Positions 46,733-55,644 of a DNA stretch of 64,000 bases are shown here, in pieces. Location: assembly GCA_965262255.1 (NCBI GenBank), contig OZ253505.1:4035810-4099809 (forward strand). Reading direction: 5' to 3'. Position numbers and translations under genes: made by a program. This stretch comes from JANQQC01 sp965262255 (GTDB lineage: Bacteria; Pseudomonadota; Alphaproteobacteria; Caulobacterales; Hyphomonadaceae). The notes under the pieces are model-generated. The model made no database searches and was not told where the DNA came from. It saw only the letters and a program-made list of their open reading frames with translations. Each line of letters starts with the position of its first letter. Positions within the stretch are counted from its first letter, which is position 1.

Positions 46733-47286
46733 TATACCTGCATTATTTCAGACTCTTTGTTTTTAAGTGACTCGTCTATTTTTGAAATCATACTGTCCGT
46801 TAACTTCTGCACTTCTTCTGACTGTATATGGCGATCGTCTTCTCCAATTTCGCCGTCTTTTTCTTTCTTCTTTATTGCCTCCATGCCATCTCGGCGTACA
46901 TTGCGAACAGCGATTCTGGCTTGCTCGGCATACTTTCCAGCAAGTTTAGCGAGGTCTCGGCGACGTTCTTCATTAAGTGGAGGAACAGGAATTTTTAAAT
47001 TTTGTCCATCAATAATTGGATTAAGCCCGAGTCCAGCATCCCGAACCGCTTTATCGACTGCTGTTACCAGTGTAGCATCCCATACATTAACAGAAATCAT
47101 TCTCGGGTCAGGTACTGAGACTGACCCGACTTGGTTCAGTGGCATAGTTGAGCCATAAGCATCGACTACAACAGAGTCTAAAAGACCTGCCGACGCTCGC
47201 CCGGCTCGCAAGCCCTTAAACTCGGTAGCAAGGGCGTTCAACGCGCCTTCCATTCGCCTTTCAATGTCTTTCATATCAGCGACCAT
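46732..47286 (-). CDS. frr: Ribosome recycling factor
   Basis: 184 residues, the standard length. FKGLRAGRASAGLLDSVVVDAYG near residues 22-45, MISVNVWD and NPIIDGQNLKIPVPPLNEERR match the family, as does the helix rich in charged residues at the end. It splits post-termination ribosomes with EF-G. Two bases separate it from pyrH. Confidence 0.97.
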   Translation of the reverse strand: MVADMKDIERRMEGALNALATEFKGLRAGRASAGLLDSVVVDAYGSTMPLNQVGSVSVPDPRMISVNVWDATLVTAVDKAVRDAGLGLNPIIDGQNLKIPVPPLNEERRRDLAKLAGKYAEQARIAVRNVRRDGMEAIKKKEKDGEIGEDDRHIQSEEVQKLTDSMISKIDESLKNKESEIMQV

Positions 47287-47288
47287 TC

Positions 47289-48029
47289 TTAATTCTCCTT
47301 GTCGTCTTTCGAAATGATGGTGAATTTTCCTTCTCCGTGTAGCACTTTTAGAAGTTCACCTTTTTCTTTCAAAGAAAAGATTACGATAGGTATGTTGTTG
47401 TCACGCATAAGGCTCACAGCTGAAGCATCCATTATTCTTAGATCCCGAGACAACACTTCGCGATAATTGACGTGGTCATAGCGTTCAGCATTAGGATTCG
47501 ACTTAGGATCAGAAGAATAGACACCGTCGACTTGCGTTCCCTTGAACAAGGCATTGCATCCCATCTCAGCTGCCCTTAATGCTGCTCCAGAATCGGTTGT
47601 AAAAAATGGATTCCCGGTTCCACCAGCGAATATCACGACACGCCCTTTTTCCATATGCCGAATAGCTTTTCGGCGAATAAAAGGCTCGCAAACAGCTTCC
47701 ATTCGAATGGCCGACTGAAGCCGAGTGCCAACACTTAATCGCTCTAGAGCGTTTTGCATGGCCAACCCGTTGATAATGGTTGCCAGCATTCCCATTCCAT
47801 CTGCCTGAGAGCGATCCATTCCAGACGCTGCAGCGGATACACCTCTGAAAATGTTACCGCCTCCGATGACGATGCAAACCTCCACACCCGCATCACGCGC
47901 ATCTTTGATTTCTTCTGCGAATCGTACACACGTTGGCGTATCGATTCCAAATTCATTTTTGCCCATAAGAGCTTCACCAGACAATTTGAGCAGAATTCGC
48001 TTAAATTTCGGCGCGTTTTTTTCTGCCAT
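47289..48029 (-). CDS. pyrH: Uridylate kinase
   Basis: 246 residues from the ATG at 48029, with AGGTGA upstream; a GTG three codons earlier is in frame but is part of that site. FKRILLKLSGEALMG at residues 9-23, VIGGGNIFRG, GTGNPFFTTDSGAALRA and the end GTQVDGVYSSDPK are typical. It phosphorylates UMP to UDP; regulated by GTP and UTP in relatives. Confidence 0.96.
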   Translation of the reverse strand: MAEKNAPKFKRILLKLSGEALMGKNEFGIDTPTCVRFAEEIKDARDAGVEVCIVIGGGNIFRGVSAAASGMDRSQADGMGMLATIINGLAMQNALERLSVGTRLQSAIRMEAVCEPFIRRKAIRHMEKGRVVIFAGGTGNPFFTTDSGAALRAAEMGCNALFKGTQVDGVYSSDPKSNPNAERYDHVNYREVLSRDLRIMDASAVSLMRDNNIPIVIFSLKEKGELLKVLHGEGKFTIISKDDKEN

Positions 48030-48123
48030 GCCCGTCACCTAATGAACTAGGAAATTAAATAAAATGAACCAAAAACAGATGAGTATGACTATAACTTAAT
48101 CGCATTATAATTTAGACCGAGTT

Positions 48124-49032
48124 CTATGAAGCCTTAGACAATGACGCAACCTCATCCGCAAAATTGTCTTGGGCCTTTTCAATACCTTCGCCAAGCCGAA
48201 AGGCTCGAAAACCTTTCAAACTTGCTTTAGCAGCTGTTAAAAATTGACCAACAGTTTGGTCAGTATCCATAACGAATTGCTGTTCGACCAAAACTGATTC
48301 TTTATAGAACTTTCTCATACGGCCTTCTATCATTTTCTCGATCACGTTATCGGGTTTTCCTGTTTCCCGGGCTTGCTTCACTAAGACTTCCCGTTCTCGA
48401 GCAACGACCTCGGCATTTAATTCTTCCGTCGTGGCTGCAAGAGGATTAGTTGCTGCAATGTGCATAGCAATTTTCTTGCCCGTTTCACTCAGATCAGAGT
48501 TTCCCTCTAACGCAACGAGTACCCCAAGCTTTCCCATTCCTTCGGCTTCAGCATTATGAACGTAAGACGCTACTAGTCCTTGCGGTGCTTCAATTTTAGC
48601 TGTGCGTCGGAGAGAAATATTTTCACGAATTGAAGCAACTAACCGGGTGATCATATCCTGCACACTGCCATCTCCGTCAGGGGCTGGCGATGAGGCAAGA
48701 CCTTCTAAACTGCCATCGGTTCCAAGCGCCAGCTCTGCAAACTGGCGCAAGGCCGATTGAAACGTTTCATTTCTTGCGACAAAATCGGTTTCAGCATTAA
48801 GTTCAACTAAGGCTCCGGTTTTACCATCGCTAGAAACGGCCACCGCCACCAGACCGTCAGCCGAAACACGGCCTGCTTTCTCAGCGGCCTTTGAAAGCCC
48901 TTTCGCTCTCAACCAGTCGATAGCACCTTGCACATCGCCATCGCTCGCTACCAAAGCTTTTTTGGCATCCATCATTCCCGCACCAGTTTGATCACGCAAG
49001 TTTTTAACGAGAGTTGCTGTTATTTGAGTCAT
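48124..49032 (-). CDS. tsf: Elongation factor Ts
   Basis: 302 residues from the ATG at 49032 (MTQITATLVKNLRDQTGAGMMDAKKAL); longer in-frame starts overlap rpsB. The TDFVARN motif, which contacts EF-Tu, is at about residues 81-87. It recharges EF-Tu by GDP release. It follows rpsB after about 32 bases, the normal pair, and precedes pyrH after a 94-base gap. Confidence 0.97.
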   Translation of the reverse strand: MTQITATLVKNLRDQTGAGMMDAKKALVASDGDVQGAIDWLRAKGLSKAAEKAGRVSADGLVAVAVSSDGKTGALVELNAETDFVARNETFQSALRQFAELALGTDGSLEGLASSPAPDGDGSVQDMITRLVASIRENISLRRTAKIEAPQGLVASYVHNAEAEGMGKLGVLVALEGNSDLSETGKKIAMHIAATNPLAATTEELNAEVVAREREVLVKQARETGKPDNVIEKMIEGRMRKFYKESVLVEQQFVMDTDQTVGQFLTAAKASLKGFRAFRLGEGIEKAQDNFADEVASLSKAS

Positions 49033-49064
49033 TGTGTTTGTTCCAATTTTGTTGATAAATGTGT

Positions 49065-50000
49065 TCAATCACTTAGTTTGGACGACTTAGAGTCCCGCAA
49101 GGTTTCTAACATCTCGGGAGTGACTTCACTAGCAATTGAAGCCTCCTCACCTGTGCTATCCGCTTCTGATCCTTCGGTCATTGCGTCTTCTGCTACGGCC
49201 TCAGTTTCTTCTGAAGACTCCTCTGCGGCATTGTCGGCAGCATCCAAATCAGGTTTAACGAATTCTGCAATATCCTCTAGTTCTCCTATATCAACACCGA
49301 GCTGAGCCGTTGACTCAGTTAGTCCGTCGATAATAGAATCAGCAATAAGATTGCAATAGAGTGTAACTGCCCTTGAGGCATCATCATTTCCAGGGAAAGG
49401 ATTTGTAATCATATCAGGGTCGCAATTCGTATCGACCACGGCAATAACCGGAATACCAAGTTTCCGAGCTTCCTTAACGGCGATCGCTTCTTTGTTCGTA
49501 TCGACAACAAAAATAGCACTCGGTAGACCACCCATGTCGGCTATGCCACCTAATGCTTTATCCAGCTTATTACGCTCTCTTTGTAAATTCAGAAGTTCTT
49601 TCTTTGTTAATCCCAACTCGTCAGGCTTCTCAAACAATGCGTTCAGTTCTTTGTAACGCTTGATTGAGTTAGAAACTGTTCCCCAGTTGGTCAAAGTTCC
49701 GCCAAGCCATCGATGATTGACATAATACTGTGCGCAACGTTTAGCAGACTCCGCTACCACCTCGGAGGCTTGTCGTTTGGTTCCAACGAATAGAACCCTG
49801 CCACCTTTTGCGACGATGTCTCGAATTTCAACCAATGCTTGATGAAGCAAGGGGACAGTTTTCGAAAGATCAATAATGTGTATTCCACTGCGAATGCCGT
49901 AGATATACTTTTTCATTTTTGGATTCCAGCGATGAGCTTGGTGACCAAAATGAACGCCAGCCTCTAACAACTGACGCATTGAAAATTCTGGCAATGCCAT
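49065..50000 (-). CDS. rpsB: 30S ribosomal protein S2
   Basis: 311 residues, longer than the 240 of E. coli. The core matches S2: MRQLLEAGVHFGHQAHRWNPKM, LFVGTKRQASEVV, NHRWLGGTLTNW and VVDTNCDPD. The extra C-terminal part from about residue 235 is very acidic (AAEESSEETEAVAEDAM), an extension often seen in alphaproteobacteria. AAGGAA precedes the ATG. Confidence 0.97.
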   Translation of the reverse strand: MALPEFSMRQLLEAGVHFGHQAHRWNPKMKKYIYGIRSGIHIIDLSKTVPLLHQALVEIRDIVAKGGRVLFVGTKRQASEVVAESAKRCAQYYVNHRWLGGTLTNWGTVSNSIKRYKELNALFEKPDELGLTKKELLNLQRERNKLDKALGGIADMGGLPSAIFVVDTNKEAIAVKEARKLGIPVIAVVDTNCDPDMITNPFPGNDDASRAVTLYCNLIADSIIDGLTESTAQLGVDIGELEDIAEFVKPDLDAADNAAEESSEETEAVAEDAMTEGSEADSTGEEASIASEVTPEMLETLRDSKSSKLSD

Positions 50001-50087
50001 ATAAGTTCCTTATCCGGTTGACCATTATGAGCATACGCTTCAAGATAAACGCACCGGAACTGCTCATAAATTGGAAGTTCAGATATG

Positions 50088-50115
50088 CATATAGTCTACA
50101 TCAAATGAAATGCAA
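50088..50115 (-). promoter_or_regulatory. Candidate rpsB-tsf promoter
   Basis: On the minus strand TTGCAT (50110-50115) and TATATG (50088-50093) are 16 bases apart, about 90 bases before the rpsB ATG, in the 160-base gap behind dnaE. Fair matches to -35 and -10; no experimental basis. Confidence 0.4.
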
Positions 50116-50162
50116 GACCAATATGTATGAGGAGGTAAAAATTTATATGTGTTGCCTTTTTT

Positions 50163-53100
50163 CTAATCCAGCCTCAAAGAGACTTCTTCAACGCAATCAA
50201 GCAGTCTTAGAATATCCTCGGCCTGAGTATTTGTTGCCGTTTTCTCTTTTGTTTCAACGATTGCAATCATGCCATTTTGCATCGGAACCTCAAAAACCAA
50301 ATTACCGCGTTCCGTGTCACTTATAGTATTGAGTTGCTGGATTGCCTCTCTGAGTTCTTCGCATCGCAAATTGGTCTTTAATCGCGCCTTCAAACCTGTA
50401 ATATTGCGAAACAATTTCGATTCTTCTAATGGCTTGGCGGTAATTAGATTGAGCTTTAGTTCTTCTTTTTCCTTTTTGACATGCACCCAAAGTGCCAATT
50501 TTCTCCCAGGCACCAAAAAATCACGTAATTTCTGATAAGTCTCTGCAAAAACAATCGGTTCAAATTCACCCGTTGTATCCGAAATTGAAACAAAAGCGTA
50601 GGTGTCACCCTTCTTGCTTCGTCGTTCATTCACAGATCGCACTAATCCAATCATTGGAACGTTTTTGTTAGCTCCCTCTTTAAACTGACTAAGACCACGA
50701 ACAGTCGTAATTTTGCTCTTGTCGATCCGCTTAGATAAATCATCTAAAGGATGTCCATTAAGATAGAAGCCGAGCGAATCCAACTCTTGATCTAATTGAT
50801 GATCCGTACTCCAAGGTTTTGTTTTTGGTAATTGTTGTCCCTCGGTAACGTCTTCAGACCCAAATAGACCAGACTGTCCCCCTTGACGGTCACGCGCTGC
50901 CCTTGTTGAAATACCTGCAAGCATTTCTGCGGAATCATGCACACAGGCACGATTGGGAACGAGGCTCTCGAAAGCGCCCGCTTTAGCTAACTGCTCAATA
51001 CTTTTTTTGTTGATATCCTTCGAGTCGACCCGTTCTGCAAAATCAAAAACATCTCTGAACTTTCCACCTCGACTGCGTTCTTTAACAACGCGACTCATTG
51101 CATCCATCCCGACACCTTTCATAGCCGATAAGGCGTACACAACTTTATTTTCAACTACGTCAAAATCGGCTTGGGAGGTGTTGATGTCCGGTGGCTCAAT
51201 CTTAACTCCTAATCTTTTTGCGTCTTGGTGAAAGGCAAAGAGTTTATCACTAGCATTTGAATCTAAACTCATTGACGCCGCAATGAATGCCACAGGGTAA
51301 TGGGCTTTAAGGTACGCCGTTCGATAGGCTACAACAGAATAGGCTGCGGCGTGAGACTTATTAAATCCGTATCCGGCAAACTTCTCCATGGTATCAAAGA
51401 TACGATTAGCCAGATTCTTTTCAACGTTAAGCTTTTGCTTTGCCCCAGTTACAAACTTATCTCGTTGCTGCTCCATTTCGGATTTTATTTTTTTACCCAT
51501 TGCCCGGCGGAGTATATCGGCTTCCCCTAAGGAGTATCCGGCAATGACTTGAGCCATTCGTATAACCTGTTCCTGATAAACAGGAATGCCAAATGTCGTT
51601 TTTAAGACGGGTTCTAGTGCCGGATGCTCATAGGCGATTTTCTTATGGTCAAACTTTCGTGCAATATACGAGGGGATGTTATCCATCGGGCCAGGTCGAT
51701 ACAACGCAGTGATCGCAATAATTTCTTCGATGTTCGATGGACGAACCTTGCGTAGGACATCGCGAACGCCTTGACCGTCAAGCTGGAATACACCCAACGT
51801 ATTGCCAGATGCTATCAGCTGGAAAGTTTGTTCATCGTCAAGCGTGTCCCATGTCGAGTCGACATCCTTGCCTTCCCTGCGAATAAATGCCAACGCCTTC
51901 TCGATCATCGTGAGAGTTTTAAGACCTAGAAAATCGAATTTTACTAAACCCGTTTTCTCCGCATACTTCATACTGAACTGTGTTGCAGGAAGTTCTGAAT
52001 CCGGATCTTTATATAAAGGGACAAGTTTCTTAATCGGTCTATCCGCGATGATCACTCCGGCAGCGTGAGTACTAGCGTTTCTGTGCAGTCCTTCTAAGGA
52101 TTGCGCTGTTTCTAGCAAGTTTTCAATGCGCGGATCTTTCTTAATTTCCTCTTGGAAACGTGGTTCAGATTTCACGGCTTGTTTCAGTTCAACCGGATTA
52201 GCTGGATTTGCAGGAATGAGTTTGGCTAATCTATCCATTTGGCTGTACGGAAAACTCAGTACCCGACCAACATCTCGTACAGCGGCCCTTGCTTGAAGAG
52301 ATCCGAAGGTTATGATCATGGCAACACAATCGGCACCATACTTGTCTCGGGCATATCGGATGACCTCATTTCGTCGATCTTGACAAAAATCAATATCAAA
52401 ATCAGGCATCGACACGCGATCGGGATTTAAGAATCGTTCAAACAAAAGATCAAATCGAAGGGGATCAATGTCCGTTATTTGCAATGCCCAAGCCACTAAT
52501 GAGCCTGCGCCTGATCCTCTTCCCGGACCAACCGGTATCCCGTTATTCTTCGCCCATTTCACAAAATCCGAGACGATCAGAAAATAGCCAGGGTATCCCA
52601 TTTTCTCGATAACTCTGATCTCATATTCCAACCGCTCTTCATATTCATGTTTTTCAGCGAATAATTTGGGTTCTGTTTCAAATCTATTTTCCAATCCAAG
52701 TTTGGCTTGCCTATGTAGCTCATCTAACTCGGTTCCTTCTGTTACAGGATATCGCGGTAGAATTGGATCGTGCGTCTTTGCGCAGACTGCGCACCTTTGC
52801 GCAATCTCAATCGTTGACGCAACAGCTTCAGGTAAATCCGAAAACAACGCTTGCATTTCCTGAGGCGTTTTCAGGTACTGTTCTGGAGACACTTTCTCTT
52901 CGGCTTCGAAAGTCACGTAAGAACGATCGGCAATCCCCATAAGAGCGGAATGTTCCGAAGATTGCGACTTTCTCATAAATCGAACGTCATGAGTAGCGAC
53001 GATCGGTAGACTCAACTCATACGCGAGTTGAACTAGATGGGGCTCGATAGATTTTTCTACACTTTTGCCATGTCTTGTGATTTCCACGTAAACACGGTTC

Positions 53101-53585
53101 GGATAAGCGTTTTTGTATTCATTCAGCAGGTCTTTGGCTTTATCGACGAGCCCCCGGTTAATCAGCTGCCCGACTTCACCGTCTGCTCCTCCCGTCAATA
53201 AAATCAAGCCATCGGTGTCACGAAGGATCTCGCTTTGATTTATGCAGGGATCGTCGTCGGGCGCATCTAGGTAGCCTATCGAAGACATATCCATAAGACG
53301 TTCGTAACCTGACTGATTTTGAGCATAAAGGTTAAGTTTGTGAGTTCCTTTTTCGTCAGAACCTTTGGTCACGTCGAAGCAACATGCCATGATGGGTTGA
53401 ACACCAGAACTGACAAGAGTTTCGGAGAATTCGAGCGCTCCGAACATGGAATTGAAATCTGCGATCGCTACGGCAGGCACTTGGAGCTCGACGCACCAGT
53501 CTGCCAGAGGTTTCGGCGTAATCATACTCTGCAATAAGGAGTATGAGGATTTAACAGTTAAGTGAATGAAAGTAGAATTTGGCAC
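50163..53585 (-). CDS. dnaE: DNA polymerase III subunit alpha
   Basis: 1140 residues, normal length. The N-terminal PHP domain (FIHLTVKSSYSLLQS) has lost metal-binding histidines, as in other DnaE proteins that rely on a separate epsilon exonuclease. The polymerase site has GPGRGSGAGSLVAWAL near 355 and the catalytic aspartates in MPDFDIDFCQ near 399. YRPGPMDNIPSYIARK, the YQEQ motif and a C-terminal OB fold follow. It is the replicative polymerase. Upstream of rpsB on the same strand, a common order in alphaproteobacteria. Confidence 0.97.
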   Translation of the reverse strand: MPNSTFIHLTVKSSYSLLQSMITPKPLADWCVELQVPAVAIADFNSMFGALEFSETLVSSGVQPIMACCFDVTKGSDEKGTHKLNLYAQNQSGYERLMDMSSIGYLDAPDDDPCINQSEILRDTDGLILLTGGADGEVGQLINRGLVDKAKDLLNEYKNAYPNRVYVEITRHGKSVEKSIEPHLVQLAYELSLPIVATHDVRFMRKSQSSEHSALMGIADRSYVTFEAEEKVSPEQYLKTPQEMQALFSDLPEAVASTIEIAQRCAVCAKTHDPILPRYPVTEGTELDELHRQAKLGLENRFETEPKLFAEKHEYEERLEYEIRVIEKMGYPGYFLIVSDFVKWAKNNGIPVGPGRGSGAGSLVAWALQITDIDPLRFDLLFERFLNPDRVSMPDFDIDFCQDRRNEVIRYARDKYGADCVAMIITFGSLQARAAVRDVGRVLSFPYSQMDRLAKLIPANPANPVELKQAVKSEPRFQEEIKKDPRIENLLETAQSLEGLHRNASTHAAGVIIADRPIKKLVPLYKDPDSELPATQFSMKYAEKTGLVKFDFLGLKTLTMIEKALAFIRREGKDVDSTWDTLDDEQTFQLIASGNTLGVFQLDGQGVRDVLRKVRPSNIEEIIAITALYRPGPMDNIPSYIARKFDHKKIAYEHPALEPVLKTTFGIPVYQEQVIRMAQVIAGYSLGEADILRRAMGKKIKSEMEQQRDKFVTGAKQKLNVEKNLANRIFDTMEKFAGYGFNKSHAAAYSVVAYRTAYLKAHYPVAFIAASMSLDSNASDKLFAFHQDAKRLGVKIEPPDINTSQADFDVVENKVVYALSAMKGVGMDAMSRVVKERSRGGKFRDVFDFAERVDSKDINKKSIEQLAKAGAFESLVPNRACVHDSAEMLAGISTRAARDRQGGQSGLFGSEDVTEGQQLPKTKPWSTDHQLDQELDSLGFYLNGHPLDDLSKRIDKSKITTVRGLSQFKEGANKNVPMIGLVRSVNERRSKKGDTYAFVSISDTTGEFEPIVFAETYQKLRDFLVPGRKLALWVHVKKEKEELKLNLITAKPLEESKLFRNITGLKARLKTNLRCEELREAIQQLNTISDTERGNLVFEVPMQNGMIAIVETKEKTATNTQAEDILRLLDCVEEVSLRLD

Positions 53586-53740
53586 GAAGGAAACAGAAGA
53601 ATAGATAATTTAAGAACGAAGTAATCTTTTTCATCAAGTATGCCGAATAATGCAAGTGCCAATAGTGCGAATTCCATAACTTTGTTCGCCGACTGTAGAG
53701 AGAGAAAGAGGAATTCGGTATTCAATTTCAAGGTCATAGA

Positions 53741-54997
53741 CTACTCAAATGCGAAGGGATTGAGAAACTGCTTGCCCCACAAAGCATTCCTCTGTGCCGA
53801 TGTGAGGCCGGCTTCCAAACATATTTCCTTCCAATTATTGTGAATCGATTCTTTGATACTCTCTATAATCTCGTTGGCCTGAGACATTGAAAGTAAAAAA
53901 TTATGGGCTGTTGCCACGCAATTCTTTAGCTGGCTAAAATTGTTACGTCCAATAATGCTCATTGCCTGCGAGGCTATCTGACCCGCTCGACTTTGTGGAC
54001 AGATATCATAAGCAGGCGTTAAAGTTAGAGACTTTCCATCCCAGAAGGCAGAATGATTTCGCGCATGATCATCCGTATTTCCACAGAGTACATTGAAAAC
54101 TAACCTCGAAAACAGTTCTCGCAAGGTTTTTTTGGGATTGGCGAATCGATATCGGATAACCTCCGCTAACGTTTCATAACTTGCATACCTTGCCATCATC
54201 TCATCCAACTCTAACAAGGTTAACCCCGACACCATATGCCGCCTCAACCAACATTCTTGGTGTTTTTCTCTGTCAAACCGTTCAACCAATAGTACATCCT
54301 TTTCGTTGGCTGTGGCCAAACAAACGTTGGCAACGTCCAAGCCAGCTAAACGCGCTAATTTCATTGCGATGAATTCCATTTTTATAAAATTCATATGATC
54401 GGACGATCTTGAGAATTTTGCTATGTATTTTTTCCCGTCGTCTTCGATTAATGCTTTAGGCCTAGCCCCGCCAATCGAAGTTCCATGGAATAACGCAGCA
54501 TTAAATTCATCATTCAATGGCAGTCCTTTTTCCAATCGGTCAGCAGACTCATCTAGCGTGTTTAGACTGGCGTTGAGAGCAGTTCTCGGGACGTACTCAT
54601 TCGCGGACAATTGAAAATCTAGCGCGCCTATTCGATCAGAACTTGAGTTTAACAGGAAGGTAATCTCATTCACATAATCTGGCTGATTGTCTTCCCTGCT
54701 CCCACCATAAAGTCTATTCAATATCACTCGTCTCCCCCAAGCGTCAGGAGCGGCATCGCGAATGCAACTAGGTATAGAGAACCCTTCAATTAAGGGCGAT
54801 TTACCGCGTCGTAAAGGTAGTTCTGGCTCGTAAACTGGTATCGCAACCTTTAATGGCGCAGTGCTATCAAGATAGGATGATAAGTACTCAAAAAAAATAT
54901 TAGGGCCGTCGACTTTGAGATGACCAATAGGAGTGGGATCGGTGTGATCAGGTAACCACATCCACACATACGATTCTAGATCAGAGTTAGTATCCAT
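53741..54997 (-). CDS. hipA: HipA-family serine/threonine kinase toxin
   Basis: 418 residues from the ATG at 54997, which has AGGAG ten bases upstream and lies inside the end of the upstream hipB-like gene. The N-terminal subdomain has DAAPDAWGRRVI; the ATP/P-loop region has GTSIGGARPKALI near 150, and the catalytic part reads NVLCGNTDDHARNHSAFW near 300 with YDICP after it. HipA toxins phosphorylate aminoacyl-tRNA synthetases (GltX in E. coli), causing dormancy; whether gltX here is the target is unknown. All key kinase residues are present. Confidence 0.9.
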   Translation of the reverse strand: MDTNSDLESYVWMWLPDHTDPTPIGHLKVDGPNIFFEYLSSYLDSTAPLKVAIPVYEPELPLRRGKSPLIEGFSIPSCIRDAAPDAWGRRVILNRLYGGSREDNQPDYVNEITFLLNSSSDRIGALDFQLSANEYVPRTALNASLNTLDESADRLEKGLPLNDEFNAALFHGTSIGGARPKALIEDDGKKYIAKFSRSSDHMNFIKMEFIAMKLARLAGLDVANVCLATANEKDVLLVERFDREKHQECWLRRHMVSGLTLLELDEMMARYASYETLAEVIRYRFANPKKTLRELFSRLVFNVLCGNTDDHARNHSAFWDGKSLTLTPAYDICPQSRAGQIASQAMSIIGRNNFSQLKNCVATAHNFLLSMSQANEIIESIKESIHNNWKEICLEAGLTSAQRNALWGKQFLNPFAFE

Positions 54998-55325
54998 TTC
55001 TAACACTCCTCTTCTTACTATGAGCCGCTTTGGGGAGCAGCGCTAGTTTTTCTTTGTTCACACCTAATTGTAGTTCTAAATTTCTTTCATCCAAATCGAA
55101 TAGACGAACACCAACCATTCGGGCAAGTTCAAAGGCCACTCCAATTTCGCATTTCGGATTTCCCTCCTCAATTCGCTGGAGCAAGGCGCGCGAGATACCT
55201 GCGCGTTCTGCCAAGTCTTGGGCAGTTTGCTTTCGTTCAATTCTTTTCGAACGAATTAGTATACCGAGAAGAGAACACGCATCTCTTGTGTAATGTGAGT
55301 AAGAACGGTTAATAGATTTGGGCAT
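54987..55325 (-). CDS. hipB: HipB-like XRE-family antitoxin
   Basis: 112 residues. A helix-turn-helix of the Cro/C1 type covers about residues 20-75 (LLGILIRSKRIERKQTAQDLAERAG, SRALLQRIEEGNP). It overlaps hipA by 11 bases. In this family the antitoxin binds the kinase and the operon promoter to repress both. It is the first gene of the pair. Confidence 0.85.
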   Translation of the reverse strand: MPKSINRSYSHYTRDACSLLGILIRSKRIERKQTAQDLAERAGISRALLQRIEEGNPKCEIGVAFELARMVGVRLFDLDERNLELQLGVNKEKLALLPKAAHSKKRSVRNGY

Positions 55326-55644
55326 AGATGATATACTCAGAATAAACTGAAAGAGAATTGGATTCGATTATGAGTGTGGATCATTCCCTAAAGTAAAACT
55401 TATCGAAATTTCATATTTGTTGTAACATATACATTACCTTTTAAATATTTATGTATTCTATATAGGACAATCTCAAAAAAGAGAATCGCTCGCATTTCCC
55501 GTCTAGGCACGAGACTGACCGGATGAAACGGCTTTCAATAAACCGTTCTTATATAGTTGACATCAGGCCTATGAAGAGAACATGATCTCTGAAACTCACA
55601 ATTTGACTCTCTAGTTTTGAATGCTGTCGAAAGGATAGCTATTA
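55326..55644. other. Divergent intergenic region between hipBA and the methyltransferase pair
   Basis: About 319 bases, AT-rich. It should hold the hipBA promoter and operator and the promoter of the methyltransferase unit; no clear palindrome or -35/-10 pair was picked out. Confidence 0.4.

Noticed and set aside
50163..53585. Loss of PHP metal ligands in DnaE as a special feature
   Set aside because: Degenerate PHP domains are normal in DnaE proteins that work with a separate epsilon proofreader.
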